Source: Bradyrhizobium aeschynomenes
GTDB lineage: Bacteria > Pseudomonadota > Alphaproteobacteria > Rhizobiales > Xanthobacteraceae
Length of the DNA: 64,000 nt
Assembly (NCBI RefSeq): GCF_013178945.1
Contig: NZ_JABFDM010000002.1
Span: 1-64,000 of the forward strand
Direction of reading: 5' to 3'
Shown here: piece by piece, positions 30,349 to 40,442 of the stretch
Layout: each line of letters starts with the position of its first letter
Position numbering within the stretch: position 1 is the first letter of the stretch
Notes under the pieces: model-generated
What the model was told of the DNA's origin: nothing
Seen by the model: only the letters and a program-made list of their open reading frames with translations
Database searches by the model: none
Made by a program: the position numbers and the translations under genes

Positions 30349-31817
30349 TGTGCCGACACCGTCCCGGTCGTCGGCAGCCACTGTTCGTCCAGGTCAGGCT
30401 GCCGCACACTGGACGATCGCAACGCGGAATCCAGCTTGGCGACGCCGGCTCGCCGCGTCGCCTCGCCGGGCTCGGAGGGATCGAGATCAGTCAGCGAGGC
30501 GACGAGATGGCCGAGCCGGCGCCACGTCACCGACATCGACGGCACGATGCCGTTGTCACGGGTGACCGTCACCCACTGCCCCACCGTGCAGGCCGGCGTC
30601 GCTGCGGACGCAGGCTGTGGTGCCACGCTGTCGGACGCCGCATCCGGCGTGATCATCAGATACAGCTCGCGTCGCTCGGTCTGCGGAAACGGCACGGCGA
30701 AGCGCTCGTCGACCTTGTCGCTGGTCTTCGGCAGCACGGCGCTGACGACGCCGCTGTGGAAGCCGCCGCCGTCGATGCGCACCTTGGTGCCCGGCTTCAT
30801 CGTTTCACCCTGGCGATAGGAGAAGATCGCGACCACGAACCGCTTGTCGCAGTCGACCACCGAGGCGATCGTATCGCCAGCGCTGACGTGGCGGCCGGTC
30901 TCGGCGCCCACCGCGAGCACCTTGCCGGGACCGGGCGAAAGCACGTCCGCCGAGGCGAGCCGTGCCAGACGCTCGCGCTCGGACTTGATCAGCCGTTCCA
31001 GATCCTCGAGTACGGCGGATTGCTGCTTCTCCTCGATCTGCATCCGCCTGGCATCCAGATCGATGTCCCGGCGTTTCTGGCCGAGCATGTTGAGCGCGAC
31101 CAGATCCTCGCCGACATAGATGCCGGCGTTGAGAGCCTTCAATTGCGTCTGCTTCTGGTTCAGCTTGGCATTCTGCGCATCGGTGTCGTGCAGGGCCGCC
31201 GCATATTGCTGCTCGGTCGGCTTCACCATGTCCAGGCTGGCGGCGTCGCGGGCGACCATGCGGTTTTGGCGGTCGACGATGGCCTTCTTCTCGCTGCTCT
31301 GCGCGTTGGACTGCGCGACACGCGCGCGCAGTTCCTCGATCTGCGACTGCAGTTGCACCTCCAACTGCTCGGCCTGACCGTCGATCTCCTGATCGAGCGA
31401 AGCGACATAGGTGATGTCGGATTGATGCTTGGCGCGGGTCGCGTCGAGCTTCTGGCGCGCGTCTGCTGCTTTTTCCTCCAACGAGATGAGCGTGGTGCGA
31501 TCCAGGCGCGAATTGGTGATCTGAGCGAGGCGATCGCGCGCCCGAACCTCGCCCCCGGGCGTCGCCGAAAGCATCTCGACCTGCCCCGCGATCGGTGAGG
31601 TCAGCAGCATGACCGGCGCATCGACGACGGCGCGGTCCGACTGGTCGGCGACGATCGGTGGCACCACGGCCGTCAGCATCAGCGCCGACAGGATGCCGGC
31701 AACAACGACGGCGGAGGCGCGCAGGATCACGGGATGCCGATGCTGCGCGGGCGTCTTGTCAGGTACTGGATGCGGCGGAGCGGCTGGCTTGAAACCGTCA
31801 TCGAAGCGATCGGTCAT
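30345..31817 (-). CDS. HlyD-family membrane-fusion/adaptor protein
   Basis: 490 residues. One transmembrane helix (~32-53, RASAVVVAGILSALMLTAVV) anchors a periplasmic part: a lipoyl-like half (MLLTSPIAGQVEMLSATPGGEVRARDRLAQI), a long coiled coil (~105-290) and the second lipoyl half (VLSPGPGKVLAVGAETGRHVSAGDTIASVVDC), then a beta-barrel. Homologues in polysaccharide operons (Alg44-like and similar) bridge the synthase to the periplasm. First gene of the operon: it overlaps the glycosidase start by 4 bp, and that overlaps the glycosyltransferase start by 1 bp. There is no outer-membrane factor nearby. Confidence 0.85.
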   Translation of the reverse strand: MTDRFDDGFKPAAPPHPVPDKTPAQHRHPVILRASAVVVAGILSALMLTAVVPPIVADQSDRAVVDAPVMLLTSPIAGQVEMLSATPGGEVRARDRLAQITNSRLDRTTLISLEEKAADARQKLDATRAKHQSDITYVASLDQEIDGQAEQLEVQLQSQIEELRARVAQSNAQSSEKKAIVDRQNRMVARDAASLDMVKPTEQQYAAALHDTDAQNAKLNQKQTQLKALNAGIYVGEDLVALNMLGQKRRDIDLDARRMQIEEKQQSAVLEDLERLIKSERERLARLASADVLSPGPGKVLAVGAETGRHVSAGDTIASVVDCDKRFVVAIFSYRQGETMKPGTKVRIDGGGFHSGVVSAVLPKTSDKVDERFAVPFPQTERRELYLMITPDAASDSVAPQPASAATPACTVGQWVTVTRDNGIVPSMSVTWRRLGHLVASLTDLDPSEPGEATRRAGVAKLDSALRSSSVRQPDLDEQWLPTTGTVSAQ

Positions 31818-32043
31818 CGGGTCTCTTTCGGTTTGGGTTGACGCCCCGAAAGACGCTTCCTCAGCTGATCCGGGGTTCCACGCCCCAGTCTCGATGGTTC
31901 AAGCGCAAACCAGATCGCGCTGACATCGTTTCAAGCCGAGGCCGATCTTCGCCCCTTCTGCCGGTCACGTTATGTTGCGGTGCGAAGGCGCGGTTCCCGC
32001 TTGCGCGCCAGACGCAATCCTCACTGGAGGCGGCCGGGGCTTG

Positions 32044-32679
32044 CTAGCGATTGCATGCCAGCATCTGGCTGTCGGAAGGAGACGTAAAGCCGAGAAGCTG
32101 CTGAACCGCGTTTCGCATTTGATCAAAGTCTATCTCGGGTCTCCCGCTGCTCCTAACACAAAGCAGCAGCACGCGGCCGCGCAGACGTTGCATCAGCTCC
32201 GGATAAACTTCCTCGAGATAGCGAGGGTATCTTTCGAACACGCGTGAATAGATCAGAACCTTGACGTCATGACGGACAAGGCTTGCAAGAAAACGACCGA
32301 AATTCGTATCACGTTGGGAGATCCGCAAACGCTCGTTCCATCCCTGACGATCTGCTGTTCTGGAATTCTCGAAACAGGAGAAATGAACGATGATCGCGCT
32401 GGGCGAAGCACTCAACAGACGTGACGTGTCGGCCGCCCCCCAATCGGGAGACAGGGGCGACGAAGGAATGGCGCGGACAGCGCCCCCTATCGCATTGACC
32501 TCATCGCTGATCTGAATGTTGACATATTGATGGTAGTGGCGATCACCCGGGCAACTCGCGATCAGCACCTTGACTGACGGTTGAATGAACGATTGAGCGG
32601 TGCACCGCGCGGTAAGCGTCAGAGATATTGCGAATACCGCCAGGAATACGGCGCAGGTTTGCTCAACGCGGTAGGTCAC
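32044..32679 (-). CDS. Secreted protein of unknown function, coupled to the upstream membrane protein
   Basis: 211 residues from a GTG (32679) inside the last codons of the preceding gene (17-bp overlap). A signal peptide (~8-29, CAVFLAVFAISLTLTARCTAQ) follows. The mature part has alternating strand/helix segments (KVLIASCPGDRHYHQYVNIQ, AIIVHFSCFEN, DVKVLIYSRVFERYP, RGRVLLLCVRS), suggesting a Rossmann-like alpha/beta fold. I do not recognise a family. The overlap and shared direction say it works with the membrane protein at 32663-33988. The previous in-frame start (32769) would place 30 non-hydrophobic residues before the signal. Confidence 0.6.
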   Translation of the reverse strand: MTYRVEQTCAVFLAVFAISLTLTARCTAQSFIQPSVKVLIASCPGDRHYHQYVNIQISDEVNAIGGAVRAIPSSPLSPDWGAADTSRLLSASPSAIIVHFSCFENSRTADRQGWNERLRISQRDTNFGRFLASLVRHDVKVLIYSRVFERYPRYLEEVYPELMQRLRGRVLLLCVRSSGRPEIDFDQMRNAVQQLLGFTSPSDSQMLACNR

Positions 32680-33988
32680 TGAACAAATCCCTGATCTCCC
32701 GCCGCAGGTAAAGAGCGATGGTTTGCTGATCGACGGCCGACGCCGGCTTCTGCCCGGCCAGGATGGCATCCACCTCGGTCTTGTCGGACGTTTTCAGATA
32801 ACGTGCCAATGCATCGACAGTCAGGTCGCCCTCAATCATATCGTGCAGATCGGACCGCGCCCAGCGCGGGGTGCCAACATCAGCATTTGCAAAAAACTGT
32901 TCTCCCTGCCGCTGGACTGCAACGACGGCTCTCTCTGACATCAATCCTGAGACAATTGCGACGAAGGAAACAAAATAAGGATTGATGGGACTTTCTCCTC
33001 CCAGCTTGGACGGATCGGCAACGATGACAACGCCGGCTTTTGCAAGCACGAAGATGGCGAGCGCCGTGACCGCGCCAAAGCCAAGTCGCAAGAAGTAGTT
33101 GCCCGGCGAAACGCGACCCTCAGCGCTGAAAAACGACGACGCGATCTGCAGCGAACCACCGAGGACCCCCATCAATACGACCAGGCACAACGTCAAGATG
33201 TCAGGTTGCAAAGTAACGATCTTCCTGAACATTTCGCCGAAGAATGTCGTCGGACTCAGTTCGTAGAGTGCGTTCTCGATTCGACCTTTCGTCGTGGCAT
33301 CGAGCGCGGGCTGACCAAAGGAGATGATGCCATCGATGGAGCTTCTCGTAGCGGCGATTTCTTCCGCCAGCCTCTTCACCTCGGCGCTGGCGGCATCGTA
33401 GTCCTTGTCCCTACGATTTGCCTCGACCAGAGTCGCCTCGTGTGCTTCATATTTGGATCGGAAATCGGAAAGACTGTCTTTGAAATCGGCAAATTTGGAT
33501 TGTTCTCTTGTGAACCGATCGGCGATTTTCGACAGGTCGTCCAGCCTGCCGACATCGTCAGCCAGGCCGGGGACCACATCAGAGGCCTGCTGGGCGAGAT
33601 TGCGCGCAGCGCTCAAGGCCCGCAATTTGGCCGCGGCCAATTCCGGCGCTAGCTTTATCTGAGCGTATTGGGCTTCCGCGACCAGACGTTCCGCCTTTCT
33701 CAGAATGTCACGCCGCTCGACCTCAAGAGCCTGCAGACTCTGCCATTGCGCTTGCACCGCATCTAATCGCCATATGCTGACGTTGATGCCGTTGACCAGA
33801 ACACTGGCGAGACGGCCCTGCGACAGCGTCGCGGCTAGAAAAATGACAGCGAGCGCGCAAACGAGAGCTGAGAACGACAGCAGAGCCACGGCGCCTGCGC
33901 GACGATAGCTTCCTTGATCGGCGGGACTTTGTTGAAAAGAGCGATTCTCCAACGAGACGACCTGATCTGACACCGCAAACCCCATCAC
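32663..33988 (-). CDS. Membrane protein with long coiled coil, unknown function
   Basis: 441 residues. The first transmembrane helix lies at ~33-55 (VALLSFSALVCALAVIFLAA). A long coiled coil (~75-240) rich in Ala, Glu, Lys and Asp follows, then three closely spaced helices (~268-355: PDILTLCLVVLMGVLGGSLQ, GFGAVTALAIFVLAKAGVVIV, YFVSFVAIVSGLMSERAVVA) and a C-terminal soluble tail. The topology suggests a periplasmic coiled coil. No family is recognised. It overlaps the secreted protein gene downstream, forming a two-gene unit. Codon use is somewhat less G/C-rich than in neighbouring housekeeping genes, possibly a sign of transfer. Confidence 0.65.
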   Translation of the reverse strand: MMGFAVSDQVVSLENRSFQQSPADQGSYRRAGAVALLSFSALVCALAVIFLAATLSQGRLASVLVNGINVSIWRLDAVQAQWQSLQALEVERRDILRKAERLVAEAQYAQIKLAPELAAAKLRALSAARNLAQQASDVVPGLADDVGRLDDLSKIADRFTREQSKFADFKDSLSDFRSKYEAHEATLVEANRRDKDYDAASAEVKRLAEEIAATRSSIDGIISFGQPALDATTKGRIENALYELSPTTFFGEMFRKIVTLQPDILTLCLVVLMGVLGGSLQIASSFFSAEGRVSPGNYFLRLGFGAVTALAIFVLAKAGVVIVADPSKLGGESPINPYFVSFVAIVSGLMSERAVVAVQRQGEQFFANADVGTPRWARSDLHDMIEGDLTVDALARYLKTSDKTEVDAILAGQKPASAVDQQTIALYLRREIRDLFSDLPR

Positions 33989-34381
33989 TCAAATTAAATA
34001 AACCGGTCACGCTTTTCGTGCGAACCTATCTCGCGTTCAAAAATTCAGCCTGAATGCGTCCAATTGCCATTGGACCGGTTGGAGAGCAGAACAATAAATC
34101 GATTGCCTTCTGAGTCGAGGAAGAAGCAACTTCAACGTAGTACTCCGCCACGACTGGCGCGGAGCATGATGTCGGCAGGTTTCCGACTATCCGAGCAAAT
34201 TATTCCGAATGTAGTATCTAAATGCTCGTAGATTTCTTCGGCTACTCGCCTAAAAGTTTAACCTCGAACCGTGTTCTCGGCAAGGCCATCCTCATCTCGA
34301 ATATGAGCTCGCGACAAGGATCACGACAACGCGTGGCGCTTCACAGACCCGCCGCCGGCAGCTCGGCTCGCTGCTGAGCCC
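33989..34381. other. A/T-richer intergenic region
   Basis: 393 bases between tctA and the coiled-coil membrane gene. It is noticeably A/T-rich for this chromosome (for example around 33985-34060 and 34180-34260). No gene, RNA or clear repeat is visible. It presumably contains the promoter for the 33988 to 32044 pair. Confidence 0.5.
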
Positions 34382-35880
<1,499 letters not shown>

Positions 35881-35884
<4 letters not shown>

Positions 35885-36369
35885 AACAATCTTTCGAGCG
35901 GACCGGCGGGAAGGCTCAGGGTGAGGAGACGGTCGAAGGCGACGTAGATGAGCGTCGTCAGCACGGCGCCGATGACGAGATCCATGACGAAGGCGCGGCG
36001 GCCGAACGCGGCCGATGTCGTGACGAACAGCGCCGTCGTCGCCAGGATGAAGCCGCCGCCGAAGCCGATGATGCCGATGAGCAGCGCGAGGCCGACGAGG
36101 ATCAGCAGCACCGCGAACGGATCGGAGCTCTCGCGCGGCGGCAGATTGCCCCTGAGGGCATCGATCAGATTGGCCAGCGCCAAAATGCCGAGCCCGATCG
36201 CGATCACCACCGGCATCACCTGCGGCCCCATGCCGTACATCGTGGTCGCAGGGATCTGATTGGCATCATAGACCAGCACCAGCGCGACCGCCGCAAGCAG
36301 CGCTGCGATCACGATTCCGGCCTTGTCGACGCCGCGCGCCGGAGCTTCCGTGCCGACGCCGTCGGTCAT
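35881..36369 (-). CDS. tctB: Tripartite tricarboxylate transporter small permease TctB
   Basis: 162 residues with four transmembrane segments, in the standard TctB arrangement ([40 protein letters not shown], and [20 protein letters not shown] continuing into FILATTALF). It overlaps both neighbours by four bases (ATGA at 36366 with tctC and at 35881 with tctA), so all three subunits are translationally coupled. It is the small membrane subunit that partners TctA. Confidence 0.88.
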
Positions 36370-37334
36370 GATTTGACGAGACCGACCGACTTCAGCACGT
36401 CGGTGACGCGGACGTTCTCCTTCTTGAGAAACTCGGCGAATGCGTCGCCCGGAAGGTAGGCATCATCCCAGCCCTTCTGCTTCAGGATTTCCTTCCACGC
36501 ATCCGACTTGACCATCTTCTCGACGGCCTCGCTGAGCGTCTTCTTCTGCTCCGGCGTGATGCCGGGCGCGGCCACGACCGAGCGCCAGTTGGCGAGCACG
36601 AGGTCGATGCCCTGCTCCTTGAAGGTCGGGATGTCGACACCGGGAATGCGCTTCTCGGAGGACACACCGATCGCGCGCAGCTTGCCGCTCTTGATCTGCC
36701 CGTCATACTCGGAGAGCCCGGAAATGCCGGCGGTGACCTTGCCGCCGAGGATGGCCGCCAGCGACTCGCCGCCGCCCGAGAACGGGATGTAGTTGACCTT
36801 CTTGGCATCGGCCCCGACGGCGCCCGCGAACAGCGCGGCCATCACGTGATCGACGCCGCCCGCAGAGCCGCCCGCGAACGTGACCTTGGCGATGTCGGCT
36901 TTCAGGGCCGTCGCGAGATCCTGCGCCGTCTTGATCGGCGAATTGGCCGGCACGACGATGACCTGGATCTCCTCGGTCAGCCGCGCGATCGGCGTCACCT
37001 GCTCCAGGGTCACCGGCGACTTGTTCATGGCGAGCGCGCCGACCATGACGAAGCCGTTCACCATCAACTGGTTGCCGTCGCCCTTGGCGCCGTTGACGAA
37101 TTGCGCGATGCCGACCGTGCCGCCCGCCCCCGCCACATTGGTGACCTGGACGCTGCGCGCCACGCCGGATGCGACGAAGGCCTGCTGCATCGCGCGCGCC
37201 GTCTGGTCCCAGCCGCCACCGGGCGCGGCGGGCGCCATCACCTTGAGCTCGAGCTGCTGGGCAATCGCCGGAGCACCGGCCAGCGACGTCAACACGATGG
37301 CTGCGCCAAACAGGCGCTTACGGAACGAATTCAA
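36366..37334 (-). CDS. tctC: Tripartite tricarboxylate transporter substrate-binding protein TctC
   Basis: 322 residues with a Sec signal (1-25, ending AGAPAIAQQ). The periplasmic Bug-type fold shows VMAPAAPGGGWDQTARAMQQ at the N-terminus, PGGG being the ligand carboxylate loop, then VTFAGGSAGGVDHVMAALFA and YIPFSGGGESLAAILGGKV. It captures a tricarboxylate or related acid for TctAB. It is the first gene of the operon; the upstream region 37335-37536 probably holds the promoter. The substrate cannot be predicted from sequence, and no TctDE two-component pair is adjacent. Confidence 0.92.
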   Translation of the reverse strand: MNSFRKRLFGAAIVLTSLAGAPAIAQQLELKVMAPAAPGGGWDQTARAMQQAFVASGVARSVQVTNVAGAGGTVGIAQFVNGAKGDGNQLMVNGFVMVGALAMNKSPVTLEQVTPIARLTEEIQVIVVPANSPIKTAQDLATALKADIAKVTFAGGSAGGVDHVMAALFAGAVGADAKKVNYIPFSGGGESLAAILGGKVTAGISGLSEYDGQIKSGKLRAIGVSSEKRIPGVDIPTFKEQGIDLVLANWRSVVAAPGITPEQKKTLSEAVEKMVKSDAWKEILKQKGWDDAYLPGDAFAEFLKKENVRVTDVLKSVGLVKS

Positions 37335-37536
37335 GGCAATCCTCCACGGTGGGCCGAACGAGCGGCTCGCGCTTCTTCTCTTGGCTCTCAGGTTCTTGGC
37401 TCAGAGGTGCGACATTTCAGCGGGAAACCCGGCCCCTGTCCAGACAGGAATGGTTGTCGCGCGCATCCGGACCATCGAGCCAGCCTGCGCGCCCGCAGCG
37501 GTTGCGAATGCGGCAGCGAATTCTGGTTCGCGGAGA

Positions 37537-37899
37537 CTATCCGCAGGTCCACACCATCCCGATCGGGGTCCGTGTCCAGCACGGACCGAAGCTGCCGCCG
37601 TTGTATTGGCCGCGGTAGAAGCCGGGACGGCCGAAATAGTGCCACTCGCCGTTGTAGAGCATGTATTTCGGCGTGCCGTCGATATACCAGTGGCGACGGC
37701 TGCCGCGTGGCGGCCCGTTACGCATCGCCTCCTTGTCGGCATAGAGCGGCAGGCTGTTGTTCGGCGGCTGCTTGTAGCCCGGCAGGAAGCCGTAACCCTG
37801 CCAGCGGTGCGCCTTGCGCTTGTGCGACGGCGCGGCCATCGCAACCGCGGGCAGCAGCAGCAGGAGCATCACGAGCGAAACGATAAAACGATGCGGCAT
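37537..37899 (-). CDS. Small secreted protein, unknown function
   Basis: 120 residues from the ATG at 37899, where a strong signal peptide begins (FIVSLVMLLLLLPAVAMAAP). The frame stays open upstream to 38145 but that part overlaps the next gene and lacks a signal. The mature protein is basic and aromatic, rich in Gly, Pro, Tyr and Trp (WQGYGFLPGYKQPPNNSLPL, RPGFYRGQYNGGSFGPCWTR) with two Cys near the end that may form a disulphide. No family recognised; it probably lives in the periplasm. Confidence 0.65.
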   Translation of the reverse strand: MPHRFIVSLVMLLLLLPAVAMAAPSHKRKAHRWQGYGFLPGYKQPPNNSLPLYADKEAMRNGPPRGSRRHWYIDGTPKYMLYNGEWHYFGRPGFYRGQYNGGSFGPCWTRTPIGMVWTCG

Positions 37900-37981
37900 T
37901 GCGGCAGCCCGATTGCGATGATGTCCCGGATCCTGAGCTTGATCGCGCGGCACGGCAACGGCCGTTCCGTCATGAAATGTT

Positions 37982-38260
37982 TCAGCGATGCCGCCGATGC
38001 GCGCGGCGCGGCGGCGGCTGCGGCGGCGCGTAGAACGGATTGAGGTCACACATCGCCGCCCGGCCCGAGGCGGTCGCGCGGCATTGCGGCAGCGACGTAT
38101 AGCTGCAGTCGATCCACTCGCCACCGCCAAACCGGCCGCCTTCATAGACCTTCATGCACACAGGATAGCGCGGATCGTAGGCCTGGGCGTGAGCAGCGCC
38201 CGATAAGACGGACCCGACCGCCAAACCCAGCGCGAGGGCGCTCCAGTTGAGGACACGCAT
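37982..38260 (-). CDS. DUF3551-family small secreted protein
   Basis: 92 residues with a signal peptide (1-26, LALGLAVGSVLSGAAHAQ) and the DUF3551 pattern: YPVCMKVYEGGRFGGGEWID, CSYTSLPQCRATASGRAAMC and N-P-F-Y near the end, with four conserved Cys. The family is abundant and nearly restricted to Bradyrhizobium and relatives, which supports the taxonomic guess. Function unknown. The Pro/Arg-rich C-terminal tail is typical. Confidence 0.85.
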   Translation of the reverse strand: MRVLNWSALALGLAVGSVLSGAAHAQAYDPRYPVCMKVYEGGRFGGGEWIDCSYTSLPQCRATASGRAAMCDLNPFYAPPQPPPRRAHRRHR

Positions 38261-38362
38261 GCAGGACCTCCGGACTCGACGTCTCGCCGGCCCAGGCCGA
38301 TTCCCGAGACGGTGATTGCCCCTGCTCTGTATCGCCAGGGCGCCAAGGCCGCAATGACGCCA

Positions 38363-39058
38363 TTACAACAGGTCGGTCTGCTCTCCGCCGCGAAAGCCCG
38401 TCGCCAGCACGTAGCGCTCGGAGGAATCCTGCCGGCTGGCAGCCGGCTTGACGTGACGGACGCTGGCGTAATCGCGCTTGAGCTGCGCCAGCAGCTCGGC
38501 GTCGGCGCCGCTCTGGAACGTCTTGGCGAGAAACGCGCCGCCGGGCTTCAACACCTCGCCGGCAAAATGCGCGGCGAGCTCGACGAGGCCGACGATGCGC
38601 AGCTGGTCGGTCTTGCGATGGCCGGTGGTGTTGGCCGCCATGTCGGACATCACGACATCGGCGCGCCCGCCCAGCATCGCGCGGAGCTTCTCGGGCGCAT
38701 CCTGGGCGTGGAAGTCGAGCTGGGCGAAGGTCACGCCGGGAATCTCACCCATCTCCAGCAAGTCGATCGCGATCACCTTGCCCTTTCCCGCCTCGGCCCC
38801 GACCCGCCGCGCCGCGATCTGGCTCCAGCCGCCTGGTGCGGCGCCCAGATCGACCACGGTCATGCCGGGTTTCAGCAGGTGATGCTTGTCGTCGATCTCG
38901 AGCAGCTTGTAGGCGGCGCGCGAGCGATAGCCGTCGCGCTTGGCCTGGGCCACATAGGGATCGTTGAGCTGCCGCTCCAGCCAGAGTTTCGAGGACAGCT
39001 TGCGCTTGCCCCCGGTCTTGACCTGCACATGCATGCGGCCGGTGGTGTCTTTTGCCAT
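38363..39058 (-). CDS. rlmE: 23S rRNA 2'-O-methyltransferase RlmE (FtsJ/RrmJ)
   Basis: Methylates the 2'-O of U2552 (E. coli numbering) in the 23S rRNA A loop. 231 residues. The FtsJ fold shows [12 protein letters not shown] (catalytic Lys), SAM motif [20 protein letters not shown], catalytic Asp in [20 protein letters not shown] and catalytic Lys in [14 protein letters not shown], giving the K-D-K set; [11 protein letters not shown] ends the domain with Glu. It lies 110 bp downstream of the Ppx/GppA gene on the same strand, a pairing common in Alphaproteobacteria. Confidence 0.95.
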   Translation of the reverse strand: MAKDTTGRMHVQVKTGGKRKLSSKLWLERQLNDPYVAQAKRDGYRSRAAYKLLEIDDKHHLLKPGMTVVDLGAAPGGWSQIAARRVGAEAGKGKVIAIDLLEMGEIPGVTFAQLDFHAQDAPEKLRAMLGGRADVVMSDMAANTTGHRKTDQLRIVGLVELAAHFAGEVLKPGGAFLAKTFQSGADAELLAQLKRDYASVRHVKPAASRQDSSERYVLATGFRGGEQTDLL

Positions 39059-39168
39059 GTTTTTCTCGATGTCGTGACCAGATGCCGACGACGAAGGATC
39101 GGTCGATGATCAGGGTCCGGCAGCAACTATTTGGTTCACCCTCCCCCCTCCAGGGGAGGGGCAAGGCG

Positions 39169-40242
39169 CTACGCGGTCCTCAGCGCGCCGTCCTCGCGCA
39201 TCATCTCGACCAGCATGCCTTCGCGTAGGCCCCGGTCGGCGACACGCAGCCGTGGCAGCGGGAAAGCGTCGCGGATGGCATCGAGAATGGCGCAGCCGGC
39301 CAGCACCAGGTCGGCACGGTCGATGCTGATGCAATTGTTCTCGGCGCGCTCCTGGTAGCTCATGGCCAGGAGCTTACCGATGGTCGTCGTGATGTCGGCA
39401 TCGTTGATCCAGATGCCGTCGACTCGGCGACGATCATAGCGCGCGAGGTTGAGATGGATGCCCGCGAGCGTCGTCACCGTGCCGGAGGTGCCGAGCAGAT
39501 GCATGCCGGCGAGATCGCCGCCATTCTCGGCCGCGAACGGACCGACATGCTCGGCCACCGCATCGACCATGGCGGCGTAGATCGCCGGCGTCACGTCACG
39601 ACCGCCGAAGCGCTCGGCTAAGGTCACGACCCCGAGCGGGATCGACATCCAGGCCTTGATGCGCGGCTCGGCGTTGCGATCTGACGGATCACGCTCGATC
39701 CTGACCAGCTCGCTGGAACCGCCGCCGATGTCGAACAGGATCGCCCCGCGACCACCGGGATCGAGCAGCGGCGCGCAGCCCTTCACGGCCAGCGCCGCCT
39801 CCGTCTCGCGGTCGATCACCTCGAGCTCGATGCCGGTTTCCGCCGCCACCCGGCTGCGGAACCCTTCGGCATTGGCCGCCGCCCGACAGGCCTCGGTCGC
39901 GATCAGGCGCAGGCGTCGCGCCTTTTTCGACTGAATCTTGTCCCGGCAGATGGACAGCGCGGCGATGGCCCGATCCATCGCCGCATCGCTGATGCAGCCG
40001 GTGGTCGAGATGCCCTCGCCCAGCCGGACAATGCGCGAGAACGAGTCGACCACGCGAAAACTGTCGCCCGAAGGACAGGCGATCAGGAGCCGGCAATTGT
40101 TGGTTCCGAGGTCCAGGGCCGCATACACGCTGCTGCCATTGCTGGCGCAGGCTGTCGTCGCGACGTCCAGACCCGGACGCAAGCCGGGCTCCAGGTTCCC
40201 GCGCGGCGTGGGACTCTCCCGCAGCCGCGTGTCATTGATCAT
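39169..40242 (-). CDS. Ppx/GppA-family phosphatase
   Basis: 357 residues of the ASKHA fold. The phosphate-1 motif YAALDLGTNNCRLLIA starts near residue 40 after a low-complexity leader. RLGEGISTTGCISDAAMDRA, the catalytic-type Glu region (LIATEACRAAANAEGF), the phosphate-2 motif ILFDIGGGSSELVRI and the adenosine loop LLGTSGTVTTLAGIHL are intact. Members hydrolyse polyphosphate and/or pppGpp. The short single-domain form (no C-terminal HD domain) is the usual alphaproteobacterial type. The actual start may be internal, since the first ~35 residues are unconserved-looking. It is divergent from the molybdenum enzyme gene. Confidence 0.9.
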   Translation of the reverse strand: MINDTRLRESPTPRGNLEPGLRPGLDVATTACASNGSSVYAALDLGTNNCRLLIACPSGDSFRVVDSFSRIVRLGEGISTTGCISDAAMDRAIAALSICRDKIQSKKARRLRLIATEACRAAANAEGFRSRVAAETGIELEVIDRETEAALAVKGCAPLLDPGGRGAILFDIGGGSSELVRIERDPSDRNAEPRIKAWMSIPLGVVTLAERFGGRDVTPAIYAAMVDAVAEHVGPFAAENGGDLAGMHLLGTSGTVTTLAGIHLNLARYDRRRVDGIWINDADITTTIGKLLAMSYQERAENNCISIDRADLVLAGCAILDAIRDAFPLPRLRVADRGLREGMLVEMMREDGALRTA

Positions 40243-40442
40243 TCAAATGTCTTTCCGCTGGCCGAACCGGCCCAGATGGAAGTTCTCTTTCCCGAGACAT
40301 TATCAGTGGATAGCGCCGGCGCAACAGCCCCTCCGTCAGGCGTGATGCACCATTCCTAATCAACCGTTGTCCGGCCGCGGGCGCTGCACTATCTGGGAAC
40401 AGCCCGCATTTGCGACCAATCCAGCCCGTTGGGTCCTCATCC

